Shown: positions 1-5,299 of the stretch, in pieces
Layout of the letters: every line of letters starts with the position of its first letter
How positions within the stretch are numbered: the first letter of the stretch is position 1
Translations under genes and position numbers: made by a program
Origin: an uncultured Collinsella sp.
Lineage (GTDB): Bacteria; Actinomycetota; Coriobacteriia; Coriobacteriales; Coriobacteriaceae
Length of the DNA: 5,299 nt
Direction: 5' to 3'
Assembly (NCBI GenBank): GCA_900554135.1
Contig: USFU01000114.1
Location: forward strand, 1-5,299
The notes under the pieces: model-generated
What the model was told of the DNA's origin: nothing
Database searches by the model: none
Seen by the model: only the letters and a program-made list of their open reading frames with translations

Positions 1-50
1 CTCGCAACGGTTTTGAGGACCGCGGAGCCCACCGGAGCCCATCCGTTCCC
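1..50 (-). tRNA. selC: tRNA-Sec (anticodon UCA), 5' part only, cut by window edge
   Basis: This is the first 50 nt of a selenocysteine tRNA, the adaptor that reads UGA as Sec. On the minus strand it folds as an 8-nt acceptor strand (43-50, GGGAACGG), linker AT (41-42), a 6-bp D-stem (GGGCTC at 35-40 pairing with GGGCTC at 25-30, including two G-U pairs) around a 4-nt loop CGGT (31-34), one linker base (24), and a 5-bp anticodon stem (19-23 with 7-11). The 7-nt loop CCTCAAA (12-18) places anticodon TCA at 14-16. The same spacing (8-2-6-4-6-1-5-7-5) is found in E. coli tRNA-Sec, and the 6-bp D-stem with a 4-nt loop is a Sec-specific trait. The long variable arm, T arm and 3' acceptor strand lie beyond position 1, so the exact 5' end assumes an 8-nt acceptor strand and cannot be confirmed by pairing. 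The position after selA-selB strongly supports the call. Confidence 0.91.
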
Positions 51-62
51 AAGTGCGGCGGT

Positions 63-93
63 ATTTTACCAAACCGAACAGGCCCCATCCCAA
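63..93 (-). promoter_or_regulatory. Candidate promoter for selC (extended -10)
   Basis: Read on the minus strand, TAAAAT (63-68) is a good -10 hexamer, preceded directly by TGG (69-71), the TGn extended -10 element. The best -35 candidate is TTGGGA (88-93), which matches TTGACA at four of six positions but sits at a long 19-nt spacing; an extended -10 can work with a weak -35. The tRNA-Sec 5' end (position 50) begins 12 nt after the -10 box, leaving a short leader of about 6 nt for RNase P to remove. The location between the selB hairpin and selC suggests selC can be transcribed independently of the long operon. This is a motif reading only. Confidence 0.45.
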
Positions 94-107
94 AAAGACG
101 AGCAAGA

Positions 108-174
108 AGTTGCGGTGGAATAGTTCCTGTATTTGCTGCCAAAGCCTCCAAATAGGAACTATTTCACCGCAACT
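108..174. repeat. Long inverted repeat (hairpin) between selB and selC
   Basis: The arms at 108-128 and 154-174 are 21 nt each and complementary throughout except one position (118 against 164), which is a G-U pair in plus-strand RNA but an A-C mismatch in minus-strand RNA. Inside, ATTTG (131-135) pairs with CAAAT (149-153) after a 2-nt bulge, leaving a 13-nt loop (136-148). The structure starts 26 nt after the selB stop. No clean U-run follows the hairpin in the direction of selB transcription; the next bases (about 91-107) are only moderately T-rich and end in a run of five T. It may be an imperfect terminator, an mRNA 3'-end stabiliser, or a copy of a dispersed palindromic repeat. The sequence alone does not decide. 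Confidence 0.82.
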
Positions 175-199
175 GAGGAGGCGGGAGCGGGTGACCGGC

Positions 200-2167
200 C
201 TAGCGCAGGGACCTCAGGCCGCCGGCGTCCTTGTCGAGCACCGTAAAGCGCACGGCATCCAGGTGTTCCAAGATGCTGATGGCGCGTTTGCGCGACACAC
301 CAAGGGCTTCGCGCAGCACGCTCGTGGTAGCAGCGCCACCGGCGTCGGCAATGGCAGAGGCGACGAGCTCACGCGCGCAGGCCTCAGCAGCTGCAGACAG
401 GGCCACATCGCGCTCGACCTTTACAATAGAGCGGTTGAGCGAAAGCTCGCGCAGGGCACGCGTCATGGTGTCGCGATCGAGCTGCAATTGCTCGCCCACC
501 TCGGGCAACGTCGGTGCATCGAGGCCGGCTTCATCCAGCAAGGAAACGATGCGCTCGCAAGCCTCGTGCACCACGCGCGCCGCGGCGGCAGCGGAGTGCG
601 GGTCGAACACTTCGGCGCCCTCGACGGCGCAAACGCCACGCGAGCAGCCCTCGGCAATCAGAGCCGCGGCAACGTCTTCATCAGCAGCAGGCCACGCAGC
701 ATGGGCAACGGCGCCGGGCGTAAAGCCCGTCTCCTTGGGAGCCGCCGCGTGCATGGCTGACAAAGTCGCCGCCAACGCATCCATCGCGGCGTCGAGCGCG
801 GAAGCATCTGCATACAGCGAGCCATCCGAGCCAGCTAGCGCGCGAGCAGCGCCCTTCGCCACCAACCCGCGCAGTGCGGCATCGACCTCGCCGATACCAA
901 GATCCAAAGCCTCGGCAACATCAATCGCCGCAACCGGCAGCGTCTGCAGCGCCAACCAAGCGCCCACACCGCCCGCGATATCGCCGGACTCGAGCGCCGC
1001 GTACAGCATGCACTCCCCCTCAGCAAGCTCGCGCGAGCGACGGCAGCGCGAAAGCAGCACGCGCCCGCCGCCAATAAGCATAACGGGCGAATACGACAGC
1101 ACCACGGCATGGTCTCCAGCACGCAGCGGCAGCGGCTCCTCCAGGCGCACCTGCACGGTACGGGTCTCGCCCACCGCCATGGGGACCTCGCCCTCCATGA
1201 ACATGATGCGACCGACTACCTCGGCCGTACCCGCCATCACGTGCACACGCGCACCCGACTCGAGCACACGCGGCTTGGCTCCCTCGCGACCCAAATACGT
1301 AAACGACATCATAAAGCGCAACGTCTGACCAAAGCGGTCCGCCACGCCCAGCATCTCGCCACGATCAAGCGCCGCGACACCATCGCCCACCAAGTTGAGC
1401 GCCACACGCTGTCCGGGCAGTGCTCGCGGCGTATCGCCATGCACCTGAATCCCGCGCACGCGACAGACCGTACGCGACGGCAGCGCGACGAGCTCATCCC
1501 CCACCGCGACGGGCGCATCGTGCAACGTTCCCGTCACCACGGTACCGGCGCCCTTGATCGTAAAGCAGCGGTCGATTGGCAGACGCGGTGCGGCATCGGT
1601 GAGCTCAGCACGGTCGCGGCAGGAATCCCAGCAAGCGGCAACCTGCTCGTCAAGCGCAACCAGTAGGTCATCGATCCCCGCGCCGGTCTTGGACGACACG
1701 GGCACGATCGGCGCGTCCGCAAACACGGTACCCGACAAAAAGTCATCGACATCGAGCTCGGCAAGCTCGGTCATCTCGGCGTCGGCCAGATCACACATAG
1801 TCAGCGCCACCACCATATGCGTGACGCCCAGCAGCTCCAGCACATGCACGTGCTCGCGGGTCTGCGGCATCACGCCCTCGACGGCCGAAACCACCAGCAC
1901 GGCCACGTCGATACCTGTGGCACCCTGCACCATGGCGCGCAAGTAATGCGCATGGCCCGGCACGTCAACCAGGCCAACGATCTTGCCACTCGGCAGCGCC
2001 AGCTCGCCAAAGCCAAGCTCAACGGTCATGCCGCGACGGCGCTCAACTTCCAGGCGGTCGGGGTTTTTACCCGTCAGCGCCTCGATGAGCGCCGACTTAC
2101 CGTGATCGACATGTCCCGCCGTACCTACGATAACGGGGCATTCCACCAACGCTTCGGCCCCACTCAT
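200..2167 (-). CDS. selB: Selenocysteine-specific elongation factor SelB
   Basis: SelB (655 aa) is the EF-Tu-like cytoplasmic GTPase that binds Sec-tRNA-Sec and delivers it to the ribosome at UGA codons followed by a SECIS hairpin. The GTPase domain shows G1 GHVDHGKS (residues 18-25), the G2 region RGMTVELGF (45-53), G3 DVPGH (68-72) and G5-like VSSKTG (157-162). Domain 2 starts with the family signature DRCFTIKGAGTVVTGT (199-214). After the EF-Tu-like domain 3, roughly the last 270 residues should form the SECIS-binding winged helices; the final one carries the typical SRKRAISILEHLD (625-637). Length is close to E. coli SelB (about 614 aa). Oddity: G4 reads TMCD (123-126), with Met where the family has Lys. 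The start ATG overlaps the selA stop as ATGA, and a GAGAAGG box lies 10 nt upstream; the next Met (47) would cut off G1. The stop is TAG. Confidence 0.97.
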   Translation of the reverse strand: MSGAEALVECPVIVGTAGHVDHGKSALIEALTGKNPDRLEVERRRGMTVELGFGELALPSGKIVGLVDVPGHAHYLRAMVQGATGIDVAVLVVSAVEGVMPQTREHVHVLELLGVTHMVVALTMCDLADAEMTELAELDVDDFLSGTVFADAPIVPVSSKTGAGIDDLLVALDEQVAACWDSCRDRAELTDAAPRLPIDRCFTIKGAGTVVTGTLHDAPVAVGDELVALPSRTVCRVRGIQVHGDTPRALPGQRVALNLVGDGVAALDRGEMLGVADRFGQTLRFMMSFTYLGREGAKPRVLESGARVHVMAGTAEVVGRIMFMEGEVPMAVGETRTVQVRLEEPLPLRAGDHAVVLSYSPVMLIGGGRVLLSRCRRSRELAEGECMLYAALESGDIAGGVGAWLALQTLPVAAIDVAEALDLGIGEVDAALRGLVAKGAARALAGSDGSLYADASALDAAMDALAATLSAMHAAAPKETGFTPGAVAHAAWPAADEDVAAALIAEGCSRGVCAVEGAEVFDPHSAAAAARVVHEACERIVSLLDEAGLDAPTLPEVGEQLQLDRDTMTRALRELSLNRSIVKVERDVALSAAAEACARELVASAIADAGGAATTSVLREALGVSRKRAISILEHLDAVRFTVLDKDAGGLRSLR

Positions 2168-3621
2168 CGGCGCACCGCCTTCTCAACGCATGCGGCAAGC
2201 GTCGACGCCGCCGTCTCGATATCGCGGTCGCCCACGAGCGTGCGCACATCAAACAAAATGCGATCGTGCGAGGTTCGCGTGACGACCGGTGTGTCGAAGT
2301 CCTGGACAAGCGAGCGCTTGAGCGCGTCGACCGTCAGGCGCTCGTCAACAAGGCGCACGGCAACGCACATCGTGGGCAGCTCCACGGTAGGCAGCGAACC
2401 GCCACCGGGCGTCGAGGACTCCTCGACAATCTCCAGCTCAACGGCGCACGGGCAACCGGCCTTATCGAGCCCGGCGACCATACGATCGCGCAGCTTGCGG
2501 GCACGTCGCTCCAAATGGGCCTGCGGCAGCGTAAGCATGCTGAGCACGGGAATATCGCGATGGGCAACATCGGCGCCGTCCATGTAGATACGCAGCGTGG
2601 CCTCGAGCGCCGACAGAGCCAGTTTGCCCGGACGCAGAGCGCGCATGAGCGGATGTGCGCCGCAGGCCCGGACCAGATCGCGACGGCCCATGATAATGCC
2701 CGCCTGTGCGGCACCGAGCAATTTATCGCCCGAGCACGACACCAAATCGAGCCCTGCCGAAACCGAAGCCGGCGTGGTTTCTTCGCCGCCGCGCACCAAG
2801 ATGTCGTCAGGCAACAGCGCCCCCGAGCCCTGGTCTTCATAGAACAGCAGGCCGTGCTTATGGGCCAGTGCGGCGAGCTCCTTTGAGCTCACTTCCTCGT
2901 GAAAACCCTCGATGCGATAGTTGGAAGGATGAACCTTCAGGATCATGGCCGTTTCAGGCGTGATAGCGCGCTCATAGTCGCCCAGATGCGTGCGGTTGGT
3001 GGCGCCGACCTCGACGAGTTTGGCACCCGAGGCCGCCATGACGTCAGGGATGCGGAAACTGCCGCCAATCTCGACAAGCTCGCCGCGGCTGACGATAACC
3101 TCTTTGCCCGCGGCATGAGTCGCCAGCACCAGCAGCACCGCGGCGGCGTTGTTGTTGACCACGAGCGCGTCCTCGGCACCGGTGAGCGAGCGAATCAGCT
3201 GCGCGGCATGCTCCTTGCGCGACCCGCGCGAGCAGGTGTCGACGCTGTACTCGAGCGTGCTGTAGCCGCGCGCGACCTCGGCCACGGCCTTGGCGGCCGA
3301 CTCCGCGAGCGGGGCTCGACCCAGATTGGTATGGATAACAACACCCGTGGCGTTGACGGCGGGGCGCAGGCTCGGCAGCGCAGAACGGTGGGCGCGCCAC
3401 TCGATGGCCGAGGCTAACTCGCGCTTGGAACGCGGAGCGGCGCCGGCACGAATCGCGGCGCGCTCCTCGTCGAGCTCGGCCGTGACGGCGGCATGCACCA
3501 CCGCGTCGCAGGTCTCCCCCGCCGCCTTCACCACCGGCCACTCGGTAAGCAGCTCGTTGACGGAAGGAATGGCGCGCAGGTGGGCGCGCACCTCATCGGA
3601 CATCTTCTGGCTATCGCTCAT
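2164..3621 (-). CDS. selA: L-seryl-tRNA(Sec) selenium transferase SelA
   Basis: SelA (485 aa) is the cytoplasmic PLP enzyme that converts Ser-tRNA-Sec to Sec-tRNA-Sec with selenophosphate as selenium donor. In bacteria it acts as a large homo-oligomer (a decamer in the solved structure). Family landmarks appear in order: the N-terminal IPSVNELL (18-25), GVVIHTNLGRAPL (93-105), RGSRKEHAAQL (132-142), VVNNNAAAVLL (154-164), SRGELVEIGGSFRIPDV (178-194), HPSNYRIEGF (231-240), and the PLP-lysine motif SGDKLLG with Lys300. The segment YEDQGSG (261-267) has Gln where many homologues have Leu. Length is slightly above the 463 aa of E. coli SelA. The first ATG is chosen because GAAAGG lies 6 nt upstream; the in-frame ATG at codon 7 has no well-spaced site. 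The gene follows the molybdoenzyme by 52 nt and overlaps selB by 4 nt, so an operon is likely. It ends in TGA, the codon that selC reads. Confidence 0.97.
   Translation of the reverse strand: MSDSQKMSDEVRAHLRAIPSVNELLTEWPVVKAAGETCDAVVHAAVTAELDEERAAIRAGAAPRSKRELASAIEWRAHRSALPSLRPAVNATGVVIHTNLGRAPLAESAAKAVAEVARGYSTLEYSVDTCSRGSRKEHAAQLIRSLTGAEDALVVNNNAAAVLLVLATHAAGKEVIVSRGELVEIGGSFRIPDVMAASGAKLVEVGATNRTHLGDYERAITPETAMILKVHPSNYRIEGFHEEVSSKELAALAHKHGLLFYEDQGSGALLPDDILVRGGEETTPASVSAGLDLVSCSGDKLLGAAQAGIIMGRRDLVRACGAHPLMRALRPGKLALSALEATLRIYMDGADVAHRDIPVLSMLTLPQAHLERRARKLRDRMVAGLDKAGCPCAVELEIVEESSTPGGGSLPTVELPTMCVAVRLVDERLTVDALKRSLVQDFDTPVVTRTSHDRILFDVRTLVGDRDIETAASTLAACVEKAVRR
2178..2184 (-). promoter_or_regulatory. 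Ribosome binding site of selB, inside selA
   Basis: GAGAAGG on the minus strand lies within the 3' end of selA, 10 nt upstream of the selB ATG. It differs from AGGAGG at one core position. Together with the ATGA overlap it supports re-initiation by ribosomes finishing selA, giving coupled SelA and SelB synthesis. Confidence 0.5.
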
Positions 3622-3673
3622 GTGCGGCCTTTCAAAAGAAACGTGGATCAGTCAAATACATCAGCTGAGTCAA
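3622..3673 (-). other. Short intergenic gap between the oxidoreductase and selA
   Basis: This 52-nt gap holds the selA Shine-Dalgarno box GAAAGG (3628-3633), 6 nt before the ATG. On the minus strand two TTGACT hexamers occur, close to a -35 consensus, but neither has a convincing -10 at 16-18 nt. There is no hairpin followed by a U-run, so no terminator is visible. The simplest reading is read-through from the oxidoreductase gene into selA. An eight-base palindrome TCAGCTGA (3661-3668) is too short to interpret. Confidence 0.6.
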
Positions 3674-5299
3674 TTACTCGTCATTATCCTCGCGCGCCGT
3701 GATCTTTTCCACGCGAACGGCGTTTTCCTGGGTGAGCGCGGCACCCGTCAACGGGTCCCAACGCAAAGGCGTATGGTCGAGCGGGCCCACGCCCAAGGCT
3801 TGAGCGCCACCGGCATCGGCGCCAAACGAACGCCCACCGGGGGCGGCCGACGTAAAGATGCACGCCGGATGCAGATACGGCGTCGTCTCCACGCGCACGC
3901 GGTCGCGGCCCATATCGCTCACAAGCTCGACGACCTCGCCATCGGCGATACCCATGCGAGCGGCGACATCGGCATTCATCTGCACAGCATCCAGATCCGA
4001 GCCCGCCTCGGCGGCGCCGGCCGCCGCAAGCCTGCGGGAGGTATGCGACTCAAAGGGACGGTTGCCGCTAATGAGGCGAAACATCCCCGGGCCGGGCTCC
4101 ACCATGGGAGCGATCCAGTTGGGTACACGACCCAGACCGGCTCGCTCCCACACGTCGCTTGCCAGCGCAATCCTGCCGCCATCCAGGGGAATCGCCGGCT
4201 CGCCCGTACGCGACGGCAACGCAACACCCGTGTCGGCCCAGCCGCGTTCCTTGAGCTCGTCCAGATCGATCCCAAACGGTGCCACCTGGGCAGCCGCCAG
4301 ATCGTCAGACGTAAACTGGAAGTACTCGCCCACACCACACGCCTGTGCCAGACCAGCAAAGATCTCCCGACCGGGACGCGTGTCGTCATGCTGCACGGGC
4401 AGCACGGCATTACGGTAGAACACGCGCGCATCGTTGGTGCCTATCACCGTTCCCACGCCACGGTCGGCCTCCAGATACGTCACGTCGGGCAGCACGAAGT
4501 CAGAAGCGCGCGCTGTCTCGGACCAGCGAATATCAACGGTCACGAGCAAGTCGAGCTGTTGCAAAATACCCAACCAAGCCTGCGCATTGCCATAGCCCGC
4601 ACCGGGGTTACTGGCATAGACGATGAGCCCACGCAAATCGCCGGCAAGAATCGACTGACCGATGGTCGTGCACAGACCGCGCTCGGGGTCGACGAGCGGA
4701 TAGCGCTCGGACCCCAACTTGGGCTCACACGGCATCGACGGCGTCGCAAAGCGTGCGGGATCGAGGTCGCCCAACACAAGCGGCGTGGATGGGTTGAGGG
4801 CACCGCCGGCGTGTCCGATGCAGCCCAGCAGCACATCGACCATACAGATAGCTCGCGCGGTCTGGGTGCTATTGGCATACGCGATACCGATGCCACCATG
4901 AAAGCCAGCGTCCACCACCGCAGCAGGCGCCGCGGCAGCCAAATCTCGCGCAGTCGCACGGATATCGTCCGCCGGCACGTCGCACATCGACTCGGCCCAC
5001 TCGGGCGTCCAAGCACGGGCCGCCTGTGCCAGCTCGTCAAAACCCGTGGTATAGCGGTCCACGAACTCGTGGTCGAACAGGTCCTCGGCTACCAGCACAT
5101 GTGCGATACCCAGCAGCAACGCCAGATCGCATCCGGGACGCACGCGCAGCCAGCGGTCGGCAAGCGCGGCCGAACCGCTGCGCCGGGGGTCGACCACGAT
5201 GATCTTCGCCCCGCGCCGGCGCGCATCGTTGAGCGCATCAACGGCCCCCATCGTCGACGAATCGACAATGGAACGCCCCAGGTACATGATGCAATCGGT
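3674..5299 (-). CDS. Molybdopterin oxidoreductase, PhsA/PsrA-like catalytic subunit (N-terminus outside window)
   Basis: This is the C-terminal 541 residues of a molybdopterin-guanine-dinucleotide enzyme of the DMSO reductase superfamily; the frame is open through the right edge, so no start is seen. Numbered from the edge, VVDPRRS (35-41) and RPGCD (54-58) are cofactor-domain motifs, and GFHGGIGIAYANSTQTARA (132-150) resembles the thiosulfate/polysulfide reductase branch. A TARASDFVLPDVTYLEADRGVG segment follows mid-protein. The last 130 or so residues, from ISGNRPFESHTSRR onward, form the molybdopterin-binding C-terminal domain and end with the usual DPLTG...VRVEKI. Related proteins have about 750 residues, so roughly 200 are missing, including the [4Fe-4S] Cys motif, any Tat signal and the Cys or Sec molybdenum ligand. 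Substrate is unproven: thiosulfate or polysulfide reductase is the best analogy, but formate dehydrogenase or another S/N-oxide reductase remains possible. An electron-transfer partner (PhsB/PhsC-like) does not follow downstream. The stop is TAA, 52 nt before selA. Confidence 0.93.
   Translation of the reverse strand, partial: TDCIMYLGRSIVDSSTMGAVDALNDARRRGAKIIVVDPRRSGSAALADRWLRVRPGCDLALLLGIAHVLVAEDLFDHEFVDRYTTGFDELAQAARAWTPEWAESMCDVPADDIRATARDLAAAAPAAVVDAGFHGGIGIAYANSTQTARAICMVDVLLGCIGHAGGALNPSTPLVLGDLDPARFATPSMPCEPKLGSERYPLVDPERGLCTTIGQSILAGDLRGLIVYASNPGAGYGNAQAWLGILQQLDLLVTVDIRWSETARASDFVLPDVTYLEADRGVGTVIGTNDARVFYRNAVLPVQHDDTRPGREIFAGLAQACGVGEYFQFTSDDLAAAQVAPFGIDLDELKERGWADTGVALPSRTGEPAIPLDGGRIALASDVWERAGLGRVPNWIAPMVEPGPGMFRLISGNRPFESHTSRRLAAAGAAEAGSDLDAVQMNADVAARMGIADGEVVELVSDMGRDRVRVETTPYLHPACIFTSAAPGGRSFGADAGGAQALGVGPLDHTPLRWDPLTGAALTQENAVRVEKITAREDNDE

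Noticed and set aside
91..174. Inverted repeat as a standard Rho-independent terminator
   Set aside because: The stem is far longer than typical and is not followed directly by a U-run; the five-T stretch is about 11 nt past the stem. Kept as a repeat with undecided function.
53..760. Plus-strand open frame starting in the selB-selC gap
   Set aside because: Its first part runs through the inverted repeat and the rest is antisense to selB; the composition is not protein-like and no good ribosome binding site precedes it.
231..1328. Long plus-strand open frame of 365 codons opposite selB
   Set aside because: It is antisense to a clear selB gene, is dominated by Ser/Ala/Arg/Thr, has no recognisable domain, and is the kind of open frame that GC-rich codon bias creates on the opposite strand.
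2135..2166. SECIS-like hairpin after the selA TGA
   Set aside because: Only a 5-bp GGGGC/GCCCC stem with a 17-nt loop can be formed, without the apical stem and bulge typical of bacterial SECIS elements, and the extension after TGA would be 13 codons with no conserved motif. SelA already ends at its normal family length.
1817..2587. Plus-strand open frame of 256 codons across the selA/selB junction
   Set aside because: It spans the ends of two well-supported genes on the other strand, is rich in His/Arg/Gln/Thr with low-complexity composition, and matches no family I recognise.
3645..3673. Possible selA promoter from TTGACT hexamers in the 52-nt gap
   Set aside because: No acceptable -10 box lies at 16-18 nt from either hexamer on the minus strand, so co-transcription from upstream is the simpler reading.

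Overview
The window is a selenocysteine (Sec) synthesis and decoding locus in a GC-rich bacterium. Every gene lies on the minus strand, so transcription runs from position 5299 towards position 1: a molybdopterin oxidoreductase (5' part outside the window), then selA, selB, and the first half of selC (tRNA-Sec), which is cut by the left edge. The GC-rich codons, the family types and the anaerobic respiratory neighbour suggest an anaerobic actinobacterium of the Coriobacteriia type (Collinsella or Eggerthella relatives). This placement is inferred from general character and was not tested by any search.

Layout. Positions 3674-5299 encode the C-terminal 541 residues of a DMSO-reductase-superfamily molybdoenzyme that most resembles the thiosulfate/polysulfide reductase (PhsA/PsrA) branch. 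A 52-nt gap carrying the selA ribosome binding site separates it from selA (2164-3621). selA and selB (200-2167) overlap by four bases (ATGA), so they are very likely translationally coupled. Positions 51-199 hold no gene. They contain a long near-perfect inverted repeat (108-174) just after the selB stop, then a candidate extended -10 promoter (63-71) in front of selC (1-50).

How the parts work together. SelA converts Ser-tRNA-Sec to Sec-tRNA-Sec using selenophosphate. SelB, a specialised elongation factor, brings Sec-tRNA-Sec to UGA codons marked by a SECIS hairpin. selC supplies the tRNA with anticodon UCA. The selenophosphate synthetase gene selD is not in the window. The likely client is the molybdoenzyme upstream, because many members of its superfamily bind Mo/W through a Sec or Cys residue. 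That residue and the N-terminal [4Fe-4S] motif would lie just beyond the right edge, so its status as a selenoprotein cannot be read here.

No wholly new system is visible. The points most worth a second look are the altered G4 GTPase motif in SelB (TMCD in place of the usual T/N-K-x-D), the long hairpin between selB and selC, and the possible Sec residue of the molybdoenzyme just outside the window.
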